This document shows, piece by piece, positions 1-8,645 of a stretch of DNA of 43,313 bases. Origin of the DNA: an uncultured Pseudomonadota bacterium. GTDB taxonomy: Bacteria > Pseudomonadota > Gammaproteobacteria > Enterobacterales > Succinivibrionaceae. Position 1 is the first letter of the stretch; each line of letters begins with the position of its first letter. A program made the translations under genes and the position numbers. The stretch is from NCBI GenBank assembly GCA_900315145.1, contig OMYE01000006.1, forward strand, positions 1 to 43,313, in the 5' to 3' direction. The notes beneath the pieces were generated by a model. That model ran no database searches. It saw only the letters and a program-made list of their open reading frames with translations, and was not told where the DNA came from.

Positions 1-819
1 GAAGGAAAACGCGGTGTCTGCGGTGCCAGGGAGTGCTTGAACGGAAAAGTAGTTCCGGTAAATTACGGCAGAATATCCTCCATGGCTTTAGACCCGGTGG
101 AAAAGAAGCCATTCCGGCATTTTATGCCTGGATCGTATATTCTTTCAGTTGGAAGTACCGGCTGTAACCTCCGCTGTCCTTTTTGTCAGAACAGTGAGAT
201 ATCTTGGTCAGAAGAAGCGATGAGGAATCAGGAGACTTCAAGATACATATCTCCAGAGGATCTTGTTTCTCTTGCTGAAAAGCTTAAGCCACAGGGGAAT
301 ATCGGGGTGGCCTTTACCTATAATGAACCGCTTATAAGCTATGAGTACGTCAGAGATACCTCGAAGATTCTCCATGAGCGTGGATTGAAAAGTGTAATGG
401 TAACCAATGGTACGGCAGATATTTCAGTTCTTAATGAGCTTCTCGGACTTGTTGATGCCATGAATATTGATTTAAAAGGCTTTACCTCCGGTTTTTATCA
501 GAAGGTTTTAAAAGGTGATCTTGAGATGGTAAAAAGATTCATTACCGTGGCGGTAACCGGGTGTCATGTGGAACTGACTACTCTGATTATTCCAGGTGAG
601 AATGATTCAGATGAGGAAATCAGGGAACTTGCCAGGTGGGTGGCATCACTGAAGGTTAACGGCTCCGGAACATCCGGTTCAGAGATTCCGTTGCATATAA
701 CAAGATTTTTCCCTGCCTTCATGATGACTGACCGCATGGCTACGGATGTGGCCTCAGTATATCATCTTGCCGCTGTGGCCGGAGAATATTTAAAGTTCGT
801 TTATCCCGGAAACTGTTGA
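1..819 (+). CDS. amrS: AmrS-like radical SAM protein (5' end outside window)
   Basis: The frame is open from base 1, so the gene starts outside the window; the TTG at 37 lies inside the coding region because the codons before it read EGKRGVCGARE, which is conserved sequence in this family. The radical SAM motif CNLRCPFC (first Cys codon at 163) is followed by QNSEIS. The upstream segment DPVEKKPFRHFMPGS and the later AFTYNEP and MVTNG segments match the AmmeMemoRadiSam-system radical SAM enzyme, a relative of pyruvate formate-lyase activases. Such enzymes bind a 4Fe-4S cluster and SAM and are expected in the cytoplasm; the substrate is not established. The usual partners (AMMECR1 and Memo domains) are not in the window. 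The family call is fairly secure; a PFL-activase-like annotation would be the alternative. A terminator follows at 850. Confidence 0.82.
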   Translation, partial: EGKRGVCGARECLNGKVVPVNYGRISSMALDPVEKKPFRHFMPGSYILSVGSTGCNLRCPFCQNSEISWSEEAMRNQETSRYISPEDLVSLAEKLKPQGNIGVAFTYNEPLISYEYVRDTSKILHERGLKSVMVTNGTADISVLNELLGLVDAMNIDLKGFTSGFYQKVLKGDLEMVKRFITVAVTGCHVELTTLIIPGENDSDEEIRELARWVASLKVNGSGTSGSEIPLHITRFFPAFMMTDRMATDVASVYHLAAVAGEYLKFVYPGNC

Positions 820-849
820 TTTTTTCATTCTTTTAAAAATCTGCTTTTT

Positions 850-879
850 AAGGATTCTCATCTTAAGAGTCCTTTTCTG
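850..879 (+). terminator. Rho-independent terminator after the radical SAM gene
   Basis: Nine-base arms AAGGATTCT (850-858) and AGAGTCCTT (866-874), with one G-U pair, are separated by a 7-base loop and followed by TTTCT. Confidence 0.65.
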
Positions 880-1066
880 AAAATGCCGTTTCAAATTCAA
901 AACATCTTTCCTGCTGGGTTTTATAGAGTGGCGGCAGTCTGAACATCGTAATCATTTGAAATGTCTGAATGAACGGATGTTGTACCGCCGGATGTCGGTT
1001 TTCATATTTTTACCAAGAGAATAGGTTTTATTTAAAGTCTAGTAAAAAACTATGAAATATTAATCA

Positions 1067-1075
1067 TGTTATAAT
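1067..1075 (+). promoter_or_regulatory. Extended -10 promoter for metY
   Basis: TG at 1067-1068 followed by one base and a perfect TATAAT at 1070-1075 form an extended -10 element; no good -35 is seen, as is usual for this promoter type. It would give a leader of roughly 120 bases before metY. Confidence 0.55.
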
Positions 1076-1126
1076 CATGGCGTTTTTTTTAGAACCACAG
1101 TCACAGCTGTCAACAGTAAAAAGCTG

Positions 1127-1156
1127 AAGGTCGGTAGAACATGAGCAGACCTTTTT
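1127..1156 (+). terminator. Possible attenuator hairpin in the metY leader
   Basis: AAGGTC (1127-1132) pairs with GACCTT (1148-1153) and runs directly into TTTTT, between the promoter and the metY start. It looks like a short intrinsic terminator placed to reduce read-through. No SAM riboswitch is recognised. Whether it is regulated is unknown. Confidence 0.4.
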
Positions 1157-1205
1157 GTTTATGGCACTGACGGTGACTGAAACAATCCGGGAGTGAAAGG
1201 ATAAG

Positions 1206-2477
1206 ATGAGAGACAAGACTATAGAAGTTCACGGTGGATACACTACTGATAAAACCACTCATGCGGTTGTTCCGCCTATTTATCAGACCGTTGCTTATGA
1301 ATTTGATAATGCTCAGTATGCGGCTGACCTTTTTAATCTGGTTAAACCGGGAAATATCTATACCCGCCTGATGAATCCTACAGCAGATGTACTGGAAAAG
1401 CGTATGGCTATGCTTGAAGGCGGTAATGCTGCCGTTGCTGTTGCTTCCGGTCAGTCTGCTATTGAGTTTGCTCTGCTGAATCTTGCCAAAAAAGGGGATA
1501 ACATCGTTTCTGTACCTCAGCTTTATGGTGGCAGTCTGACCTTAATTACCAGTATTTTCGATAATTACGGTATTGAGGGAAGACTGGCTAAAACCGACAG
1601 GCCGGAAGATATAGAAGCTCTGATTGATGATAATACAAAGGCTGTATATTGTGAAACCATTGGTAATCCTGCCGGTAACATTGTTGATATTTCAGCCCTT
1701 GCAGAAGTGGCACACAGACACGGAGTTCCTCTGGTTGTTGATAATACTGTTGCCAGTCCGGCAATCTGTAAGCCTATCAGCTTTGGAGCAGACATAGTTG
1801 TTCATAGTCTGACTAAATTCTGTGGCGGTCACGGCAACACCATGGGTGGGATTATCGTAGACAGCGGTAAGTTCGACTGGACCAGATATCCGGAAAAATA
1901 TCCGCAGTTTACCAAGCCTGAAAGCTCATACCACGGTGTTGTATATTGTGAGCAGTTTAAGGAATTCGCCTATACAGCCAGAATCCGTACTGTATTTTTA
2001 AGAAACTGCGGTGCCATTCTTCCTGCTATGTCCTGCTTCATGATTCTTGTTGGTCTCGAAACTCTTTCTCTCAGAATGAAACAGCATGTTGCCAATGTTG
2101 AAGCTATTGCTGAATTCCTTAAGAATCATCCAAAGGTAGCCTGGGTAAACAGTGTTCAGTTCCCTGACAATAAATATCATGAGCTGGCTAAGAAGTATAC
2201 CAAGGGGACTCAGAGCGGTTTGTTAACCTTCGGTCTGAAAGGCGGTAAAGAGGACGGGGCTAAGTTTTACGATTCCCTGAATCTCTTTAAGAGAGTGGTA
2301 AACATCGGTGATTCCAGATCCTGTGTTACCCATCCGGCCAGTACTACTCACAGACAGCTTTCTGAGGAACAGCTGCGTAATGCCGGCATTGGAGAGGAAC
2401 TTATCCGTCTTACAGTAGGTATCGAAGATACTGCTGATCTTATTGATGATATTGAACAGGCTTTGGCTAAGATATAG
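1206..2477 (+). CDS. metY: O-acetylhomoserine sulfhydrylase (MetY)
   Basis: The 423-residue protein is a cytoplasmic PLP enzyme of the Cys/Met metabolism family. It makes homocysteine (or methionine) from O-acetylhomoserine and sulfide (or methanethiol). The PLP lysine is K204 in SLTKFCGGHG. The N-terminal TIEVHGGY, the RLMNPTADVLEKR segment and the C-terminal HPASTTHRQL are typical of MetY, and the length is that of MetY rather than the shorter MetB/MetC (about 390). The GTGAAAGG just before the ATG (1194-1201) supplies a ribosome binding site, though it is close. The gene stands alone between a promoter/leader hairpin and a terminator. MetZ or methionine gamma-lyase are less likely because of length and the insert around residues 220-260. 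It connects to the threonine operon through the shared homoserine pool. Confidence 0.9.
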   Translation: MRDKTIEVHGGYTTDKTTHAVVPPIYQTVAYEFDNAQYAADLFNLVKPGNIYTRLMNPTADVLEKRMAMLEGGNAAVAVASGQSAIEFALLNLAKKGDNIVSVPQLYGGSLTLITSIFDNYGIEGRLAKTDRPEDIEALIDDNTKAVYCETIGNPAGNIVDISALAEVAHRHGVPLVVDNTVASPAICKPISFGADIVVHSLTKFCGGHGNTMGGIIVDSGKFDWTRYPEKYPQFTKPESSYHGVVYCEQFKEFAYTARIRTVFLRNCGAILPAMSCFMILVGLETLSLRMKQHVANVEAIAEFLKNHPKVAWVNSVQFPDNKYHELAKKYTKGTQSGLLTFGLKGGKEDGAKFYDSLNLFKRVVNIGDSRSCVTHPASTTHRQLSEEQLRNAGIGEELIRLTVGIEDTADLIDDIEQALAKI

Positions 2478-2576
2478 TAGGGCAGGCGGATTAGAATGCT
2501 GATGGAAAGGATGTTTTAAGCTGAAAAATTAGTCATCTATCCTCAGTGGAGTGACCGCCGTATTTTTAAGTCAAGT

Positions 2577-2626
2577 ACACCGTTTCCGGAGTTTTACATA
2601 GTAGGCTCTTGAAATGGTGTTTTTTT
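2577..2626 (+). terminator. Terminator after metY
   Basis: ACACCGTTT (2577-2585) pairs with AAATGGTGT (2612-2620, one G-U) and is followed by six T. The loop of 26 bases is long. Confidence 0.55.
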
Positions 2627-2855
2627 GTGTGTTGTCGTAAATAAAATGAGCTGAAACTGAAACAACGGCTCAGGATCATAGATAAGAATTCCTTCTTCTT
2701 ACGAGCAGCCTTCGTGGAAGTTATCTGCGGGCACTGTATGTCAGTTTTTTCGGTACTTTTTTACTTAAGCCGTTTATTTTATTAGCCCGACATGAAAAAC
2801 AACTAGATGCAGGTCATAAGTTCCATTTTTTGTTGTTATGTATCGCCGATCCGGA

Positions 2856-2884
2856 TTGTAAAATTAATGGAGTATCCCTTTAAT
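2856..2884 (+). promoter_or_regulatory. Candidate sigma-70 promoter for the subtilase gene
   Basis: TTGTAA (2856-2861) and TTTAAT (2879-2884) are spaced by 17 bases, 78 bases before the start codon. A match of 4/6 and 5/6 makes this plausible only. Confidence 0.35.
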
Positions 2885-2961
2885 TATAAAGTTAAGATGC
2901 CGCGATAACTGTAAACCGGCTGTTTCAGAATAAAACAGTACTAAAAAAACGGAGGATATCT

Positions 2962-5259
2962 ATGAGTTGCTATAAAGACTGGAAATTCATGCTCAACGGT
3001 ATTGCTCTAGGAATCCTCTCGGTAATTATTGTCTGCGGGATTACCTCGTGCAGAAAGGATGATGACAATCGCGGAAAAGCTCCGGTTAGTGATGATTCAT
3101 TCACTTACGGGAGTGCCAATACCGGTGATATCAGCATCGGCAATGACGAATTCATTATAGTGCCTAATGATGCTAAAGTTAAAAAGGTTGAGGGATTGTC
3201 TCCTTCATCAGCCTCGAAGGGATATCTTAGAAAGAATTCGGACGGAAGTTACACCTTTGTTTATACCGGAGACTATACCAGAAGTATGCTTAATGAGTAC
3301 GTGGATATAGAATATCTGGATTCTGATGATAACCTTAAGGAATATAAACTCAGTCTGTTTGCCGATCCTCTGCATTTCAGAAAGAACTGGCACATGGTTA
3401 ATAATGGTACGGTTAATAATGAAACCGCATATACCGTTAAGTATGGTATTGATCTTAATCTGCACGGGCTGAGACATCTTCGGGACGCTGAAAACAGACC
3501 GATAACCGGCAAAGGTCAGAAAGTTGTTGTCGTGGATACTGCAGTGGATATCAGTCATGAGGATTTGAAACAGAATATCTTCAGTGTGACTCAGGACAGA
3601 GAACTTAACAATGTGACTATTGATGAAGATTATTCATCAGCCAATGCCAGACTGTTTACCCACGGCACCTCCATATCCGGAATTATCGGTGCAGCAAGGG
3701 GCAATCATACCGGGGGCAGAGGTATAGCTCCGGATGCCGGAATAACTTCATATCTGCTTCCTGAACTGGTATCCGGTCTAGCTGCCTTTTATGGTATTGA
3801 AAGCGGTTCGGGGTCTTCTGATGTTTATTATGTATTTAACAGTATACTTAAGAATCATAATGGTGACTCAGGAAAATTTGCTGTAGTTAACAACAGCTGG
3901 AATTATCTTATGCCGGTGCCGCTTACTGAGATCAATCTTATGGAGGCATTGACAGGTGACGGGGTTTCTCTGGTTAAGAGTGCCGGTAATGAGTATTCAT
4001 ACAATTACGTGCGTTATATTAATGGTTCCGGAGAAAGTTCCATTTCCAACTGTGCTGATGTCAGGGTGAACTGTATAACCCCTTTCCTGTGGTCTCTTGA
4101 TTATCATCCGGATACCATAAATGTAGCCTCAGTGGATATAGACGGTAGAATTTCATCATACAGCACAGACGGATCCTCGAATACGGTAAGTGCTATCGGA
4201 GCGTCAGTGAATTCCAGTACTGCCGGCAAACCGGCTATATTCAGTACTGATGTCACCGGATGTGCAGCAAATCTTACCAATTATGAAAAAAAGACAGTTT
4301 TTAATACGTGTGGCAATGAAGATAACTATTATCTAAATTACAATGACGGGATGAACGGCACTTCAGCTGCTGCTGCAGAGGTTTCCGGGGTAATTGCTTT
4401 GATGAAGCAGGCTAACAGCTCATTAAGTCCGTATCAGATTAAGTATCTGTTGATTACTACGGCGAGAAACAACAGTTCTATGGATGAACTGTCTGACGAG
4501 GATATCAGTGTTACCCCTCTTTATATTGCCGGAGGAAGTCCGCGTCCAGGTGATACAATTACAGCACATAGGAACTGGGTTACCAACGGTGCCGGTTTGA
4601 AATTCAGCAGCCGGTACGGATTCGGACTTGTAGACGGTTATAATGCCGTGAGAAAAAGTTATGCATCAGACTGTGATGCTGATGAATCCTGCCGTAAAAG
4701 ACAGCAGGCTCCGGAAACATCTGTACTCTCAGGAGCTGTATGTTCCAGTGAACAGGGGGCAAACGGCGGTTATCGTTATGTCTGCTATATATCTCAGAGA
4801 ATTGATCCTAAAGCTGATACCGTGGAGATAAATACTGTAGGTGTGGGTATTGACAGTGAAGCCTGGCAGTTCACCACTAATCACAGCATCCCGCCAAAGC
4901 CGGCTACTAAAGAGGAAATGAAAAACTATGCTGTTGAATCGGAGGACTATTTCTGTTCTGCCGCCTCAGTGAAGTTTTTATCACAATACAGCGACTCTAG
5001 AAATTATCAGCATCTGCTTCCGATGCAGATTGTGTTAAAATCACCGCATGGTACCGAAAGTATAATTAAGAGCTACTGGTCTCTGTGGCAGGGAGTCCGT
5101 TTGGATACTAACACTGTATATCCGTATACCAATGCTTTTTATCTGGAAAAAGTCACCGGAAACAGAGCCGGATGGACAGTTGAAATTGATTCATTCTGCC
5201 CGTTATCCGAAAAAGCCCTGGAAAACTATCTGAAGCTTCAGATAAAGTACTACAGATAG
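2962..5259 (+). CDS. Kexin-type subtilase (S8) lipoprotein
   Basis: The 765-residue protein begins with a lipoprotein signal peptide ending in ITSC, so C30 is the likely lipidated residue and the enzyme would sit in the cell envelope. Residues 31-150 form a beta-rich stretch of unknown type. The S8 catalytic domain follows: D192 in VVVVDTAVDISHEDL, H234 in THGTSISG, oxyanion-hole N343 in SAGNEYS and S468 in GMNGTSAAAAEVSG. The RYGFGLVDGYNAVRK stretch and the C-terminal region with LKSPHGTES and AGWTVEID resemble the furin/kexin P domain (P/Homo B). All triad residues are present, so activity is expected. GGAGG at 2951-2955 fixes the start. A small secreted protein with an I9-like tail is encoded 109 bases downstream. 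The substrate is unknown. Confidence 0.88.
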   Translation: MSCYKDWKFMLNGIALGILSVIIVCGITSCRKDDDNRGKAPVSDDSFTYGSANTGDISIGNDEFIIVPNDAKVKKVEGLSPSSASKGYLRKNSDGSYTFVYTGDYTRSMLNEYVDIEYLDSDDNLKEYKLSLFADPLHFRKNWHMVNNGTVNNETAYTVKYGIDLNLHGLRHLRDAENRPITGKGQKVVVVDTAVDISHEDLKQNIFSVTQDRELNNVTIDEDYSSANARLFTHGTSISGIIGAARGNHTGGRGIAPDAGITSYLLPELVSGLAAFYGIESGSGSSDVYYVFNSILKNHNGDSGKFAVVNNSWNYLMPVPLTEINLMEALTGDGVSLVKSAGNEYSYNYVRYINGSGESSISNCADVRVNCITPFLWSLDYHPDTINVASVDIDGRISSYSTDGSSNTVSAIGASVNSSTAGKPAIFSTDVTGCAANLTNYEKKTVFNTCGNEDNYYLNYNDGMNGTSAAAAEVSGVIALMKQANSSLSPYQIKYLLITTARNNSSMDELSDEDISVTPLYIAGGSPRPGDTITAHRNWVTNGAGLKFSSRYGFGLVDGYNAVRKSYASDCDADESCRKRQQAPETSVLSGAVCSSEQGANGGYRYVCYISQRIDPKADTVEINTVGVGIDSEAWQFTTNHSIPPKPATKEEMKNYAVESEDYFCSAASVKFLSQYSDSRNYQHLLPMQIVLKSPHGTESIIKSYWSLWQGVRLDTNTVYPYTNAFYLEKVTGNRAGWTVEIDSFCPLSEKALENYLKLQIKYYR

Positions 5260-5368
5260 TTTTCTGTAAAGGTGAACTTTCCGGAAAAATATACCAAAGG
5301 TATGCTTAATTTTTTTCAGAAATATCATTAAACATAAATAATGACACAGCAGAAATTACGGGGTGATC

Positions 5369-5881
5369 ATGAGAATATCAATTGCTAATGTGGTAAGTGC
5401 ACTGAGTCTGTCTCTTTGCTCTGCATCTTTTGCCGGAAGTGCGACGGATATTTTAAATAATGCCGAGATATATACTGATATCGAGGTGAAAGCAACCTAC
5501 ACCGATGAACAAGGCAATGTTATTGGTAATGTCAACCGTAAAGGTGTTTATCAGAGGGATGCGAGTTTCAGTCAGGAACTGAGTATTGCCAATTCAGAAA
5601 ACAAAAAGCAAAATGCTATTGCTTACGTAAAAAAGAATGACGGCGAGGATATAGTCATTTCAGATATTATTTCCGTTAAGTGCAAGGATGCAGGGGGTAA
5701 CTGCATTCCTTCAGGGATTGTCTTTAATAAAATCGGCAACAGTGGACTTTATGAAATCAGAGTAAAAAATCTGGATGAATGGCAGTCAGTGATTAAGGAG
5801 CTGGAGAGTAGTGCCGAGGTGGAGAATGTTACTCCGGTGATTCAGGTTAATGAAGCTATAGATTTGAAAGCTAACATGTAA
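5369..5881 (+). CDS. Secreted protein with I9-propeptide-like C-terminus
   Basis: I do not recognise the whole 170-residue protein. A GTG six bases upstream is possible, but the ATG at 5369 with GGGGTG at 5360-5365 fits better. Residues 1-24 form a signal peptide ending SASFA/GSA, so the product should be periplasmic or secreted. It has two Cys (CKDAGGNC) that could form a disulfide. The last 40 residues, from LYEIRVKNLDEWQSVIKEL to VENVTPVIQV, have the pattern of the I9 propeptide end (helix, short residue change, V-x-x-V-x-P). I9 domains inhibit and help fold subtilases, and the gene directly follows an S8 protease on the same strand. A trans-acting inhibitor or chaperone is therefore a reasonable guess, not proven. 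Confidence 0.65.
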   Translation: MRISIANVVSALSLSLCSASFAGSATDILNNAEIYTDIEVKATYTDEQGNVIGNVNRKGVYQRDASFSQELSIANSENKKQNAIAYVKKNDGEDIVISDIISVKCKDAGGNCIPSGIVFNKIGNSGLYEIRVKNLDEWQSVIKELESSAEVENVTPVIQVNEAIDLKANM

Positions 5882-5939
5882 ACTCCGGACTGATACAGTA
5901 CCAGCTGGTGAGGTCGGTGTCTGTTAACGTCTTCTGTGA

Positions 5940-5986
5940 AATAAAAAAATGCTCTCATTGTGCAGTTGCAACGGATGGGGGCATTT
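5940..5986 (-). terminator. Terminator for the minus-strand lipoprotein gene
   Basis: Twelve-base arms (5947-5958 and 5975-5986, two G-U pairs) enclose a 16-base loop. On the minus strand the stem is followed by a run of seven T, so it mainly serves the gene ending at 6015. It may also stop plus-strand transcripts. Confidence 0.6.
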
Positions 5987-6014
5987 CTTATGTCTTATTT
6001 GTGAATTCTTATGA

Positions 6015-6542
6015 TTAAAGCATCCACTGAATATCGGTCTCGGTAAGTGGTATGTCGGACAGAATGCAGTAATTAAGCCCGCGATTACTCCATTCAACGG
6101 TTCGGAAACCTGTGTCATCCCCCTTTACTTTGATTTCAATGCCGTTAATCACTATGTTTTTCTGCACAGGATATTTATTGAAATCGCCGTTCATTACCGA
6201 AGGCGAAAGTTTGTCGGAAACCCTGTAGTTGAGTTTTTTGGTGGGGTCTACATTATCAAAATAGATCATCTGAACCATATGATTCCTTCCAAGGACAGAT
6301 ATTTGCGGGGTATTGCGGAATCCTGCAGGAACAGCCTTTAGCAGTTCAGCATTGATTCCTGATACTTTTCTTGCTCTGTCAATGTCACTTACCTGAACAA
6401 AAGGATTAGGCATTCCTACCATAATGTCCTCATCACCACTGTCCTGATGTTCTAATAATGAGTTATTGTTTCGTTGGCATCCAGAGGAACAGATACAGCC
6501 GCAACAGATTAGTAGAATAAAAAAATATTTTATAAGTTTCAT
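6015..6542 (-). CDS. Lipoprotein, DUF4367-like domain
   Basis: The 175-residue product starts at the ATG at 6542, whose N-terminus MKLIKYFFILLICCG is a clear signal peptide; an upstream TTG at 6638 would bury it. A Cys after SSG (CSSGCQRN) is the probable lipid attachment site, although the position -3 residue is unusual. The mature part runs NPFVQVSDIDRARKVSGI, VPAGF, MVQMIYF, YRVSD, FNKYPV, VKGDD and ends in SNRGLNYCILSDIPLTE. This order resembles a DUF4367-type domain I know mainly from Firmicutes (NP..EA...GF, QxIY, YR, YxxY, KG, W..G.SYS). The function is unknown. No strong ribosome binding site is seen. The gene converges with the subtilase pair and borders an AT-rich island, which suggests transfer. 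Confidence 0.6.
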   Translation of the reverse strand: MKLIKYFFILLICCGCICSSGCQRNNNSLLEHQDSGDEDIMVGMPNPFVQVSDIDRARKVSGINAELLKAVPAGFRNTPQISVLGRNHMVQMIYFDNVDPTKKLNYRVSDKLSPSVMNGDFNKYPVQKNIVINGIEIKVKGDDTGFRTVEWSNRGLNYCILSDIPLTETDIQWML

Positions 6543-7388
6543 ATCGTATTTTGAATTTATAGTTATTATTAATTGTTTGTATTTGTTTGATTGTTCATTG
6601 TTTGGCAGGAGAGACTTTGTCCATGAAAAACAATGCAATCATCTATAGATATTTTTACATTTATGTTTGAAAAAAAGATTTTTTTTTATTAAATATTTGG
6701 CATTAAACACAAAAATGAACTTTTTTTGAATATGAATATATTTTATTGGTATAAGAAAATGTTTTAATGAATTATAATAAAAATATTAAAGATATAAATC
6801 ATATATTATCGTTAAATTTAATCAATAAAAATTATATAACATTAAATTGTTTATTTCTAAATGTTGTGAAACTGCTGGTACTGAACTGTCTGATAATTAT
6901 TATGACGTATCATTCAATGAAATAAAGATTTGCTGAGAGGTGGTTTTGATCATATGCTAAGGTTCAGGTTGATTGTGTAAAGGTCTGGATATAAATCATA
7001 TCATAATGATATGAAAAGAATTTTAGATTTTATTACTAATTAAAGATGTTTTCATCAGATATGATACCTGTTTTAGAAGGTGATTAACAAATGAGCGAGA
7101 TTTTTTGTTGTTGTTTTTAAATTATTTTATTATTTATGTTACTATGTATACTCGAATATGATCAAAATATATGTTTACAGGTATATTTTTAAAAGTATAG
7201 TAAATATATTTATATAGCGGAATTACATGTAGATCAGTGCTATATATGTGACTTTTGTTGTGTATCAGCGATAGGCGGTTAAATATGAGGTTTATAAAAT
7301 ATTTCCGGAAAGTTACTGTTTCAGCGCTGTCTGGGTCGGCTAAATCTGTAATTTAGTAGTGAGAAATATTTGAATCTACGCTTTAGGA

Positions 7389-7419
7389 GTTCATCTATGA
7401 CTGATGACTAGAGATGAAC
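7389..7419. other. Hairpin 1 upstream of the ISL3-like gene
   Basis: Perfect 8-base arms GTTCATCT (7389-7396) and AGATGAAC (7412-7419) enclose a 15-base loop. No T run follows on either strand, so it is not an obvious terminator. Confidence 0.5.
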
Positions 7420-7433
7420 GATAGAGCTGGAAT

Positions 7434-7457
7434 CCACTCAGACTGTTACCTGAGTGG
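7434..7457. other. Hairpin 2 upstream of the ISL3-like gene
   Basis: Perfect 8-base arms CCACTCAG (7434-7441) and CTGAGTGG (7450-7457) enclose an 8-base loop and are followed by an A run on the plus strand. It lies 71 bases before the ATG at 7529 and could be a leader structure or part of a mobile-element end. Confidence 0.5.
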
Positions 7458-7528
7458 TAAAAAAAATCAGATAGATAATGAGTGTTTGTTGTTCCGTAGG
7501 TGCATGGCTTGTTTGTAGGAGAGTTTCA

Positions 7529-8368
7529 ATGACAAAACACATTACTTCGTTAAGTCTAGATACTAAAATCAATGACGCTGATATTGTTAAGCACCGTATT
7601 CTCTCTGCATTGAGAAACTTCTACGTTGACAGTATTTCTCTTGAGGACGATAAGAAGGGAAACTGTATCTATAAGGTTCGCGGAGAACTTAAGGACAGCT
7701 CTGAAGATGTCAATGATTCCTGTGTCCATATCTGTAATAAGTGCGGTAACAGAACTCATATCAACAACAAGTATACTGTTAACTTGAAACATTTAAGAAT
7801 TACAGGAAAGTATACCTGTATTTCTTTCATCAGAAAACAGTACCGATGCATCAGCTGTTCTGAAACAGAGTCCGGCGAGGTTGACTTCAAGGCTAATGGC
7901 TACAGAATTACCAAGCATCTTTATAATTATATTTTTGATCTGCTAGCTTTTAAGCAGTTCACATACCGTGACGTAAGTGTATTGACAGGACTTGGTCAGA
8001 ATACCATTAAGTCAATATACAGTGACCGGGAACAGAAATATCCAAAGCTTCCTTTACATAATCATTATATGCATAATGATGAGGTGCTGAAGAAACCGAA
8101 AAAATATTCGGATAACATTCTTATTTATGAGGATTTTTTTGCGCATTTAAATGAAAATGTTCTTCAGGTGGTTGATTTTGATACAGGTCATCTTATATGG
8201 ATTGGTTTTGATACTGAAAAGATTCCTGAAATTGACGGATTTTTAAGTTTTGTCGGTGAGGACTGGATGAAACATCTCAAGAATGTCATTGTTGATGATA
8301 CAATTAAAAGCATTGATGCTTTAGACAGCAGATATCCGGATCTGGATATTCATGTTTATAAGAGCTGA
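7529..8368 (+). pseudogene. Truncated ISL3-type transposase (N-terminal half)
   Basis: The 279-residue frame has the ISL3 order: a Cys-4 zinc finger (CNKCGNRTH and YRCISCSE), a helix-turn-helix region (FTYRDVSVLTGLGQNTIKSIYSD), then the start of a DDE domain (LIYEDFFAHL, VVDFDTGHLIWIG, NVIVDDTIKSIDAL). The usual first catalytic Asp position reads YED. The protein stops at DIHVYKS, where ISL3 transposases continue for another 100-200 residues including the last acidic residue, so transposition activity is not expected. AGGAGAG at 7517-7523 favours the ATG at 7529 over an earlier one at 7478. It lies in an AT-rich island and ends before a strong terminator. The reading frame is intact to its stop, so a domesticated DNA-binding protein is an alternative to simple decay. 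Confidence 0.65.
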
Positions 8369-8510
8369 TCGTAAAGAGAGAATGCGGTATGGGAATATTT
8401 TATGTTACGGACTGAATTTTTCCGTTTTATTGCATGTTCTGTTGATCTAAAGATTACGTATTTCTATAGTTAATATATTTCTATTTTATTTTTTAATATA
8501 AAGTTTATAA

Positions 8511-8548
8511 AAGCCTGCAGGTTTTGTTTAATCTGCAGGCTTGTTTTT
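8511..8548 (+). terminator. Strong rho-independent terminator
   Basis: Perfect 10-base arms AAGCCTGCAG (8511-8520) and CTGCAGGCTT (8533-8542) with a 12-base loop are followed by GTTTTT. It ends transcription from the ISL3-like gene. Confidence 0.85.
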
Positions 8549-8645
8549 ATCATCCGGTTCCTAGTCGCCGGCAAAAATATTCACTGTCTTTTTTTACGAA
8601 AATCCCAGCCGGAAAGGTATTTCCCGGTGGTAAGTTATTAAAAAA

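Larger units (their letters stand above)
820..1205. other. Intergenic region before metY
   Basis: This 386-base gap holds the terminator at 850-879, the extended -10 promoter at 1067-1075 and a leader hairpin at 1127-1156. I see no gene in it beyond very short reading frames without convincing ribosome binding sites. Confidence 0.6.
2478..2961. other. Intergenic region metY to subtilase gene
   Basis: This 484-base gap contains the metY terminator (2577-2626), a candidate promoter (2856-2884) and a small hairpin just before the subtilase ribosome binding site. I see no coding region or RNA gene in the rest. Confidence 0.6.
6543..7528. other. AT-rich island without an evident gene
   Basis: This gap of nearly 1 kb is strikingly AT-rich; bases 6781-6840 contain only 6 G or C in 60. 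I see no coding region that carries a recognisable domain or ribosome binding site. It ends in two hairpins just before the ISL3-like gene. The composition contrasts with both flanks and suggests acquired or decayed DNA. Confidence 0.7.

Noticed and set aside
7389-7457. IS200/IS605 left end
   Set aside because: Hairpins near a transposase gene recall IS605, but the protein is ISL3-like (zinc finger, HTH, DDE), not a Y1 transposase or TnpB.
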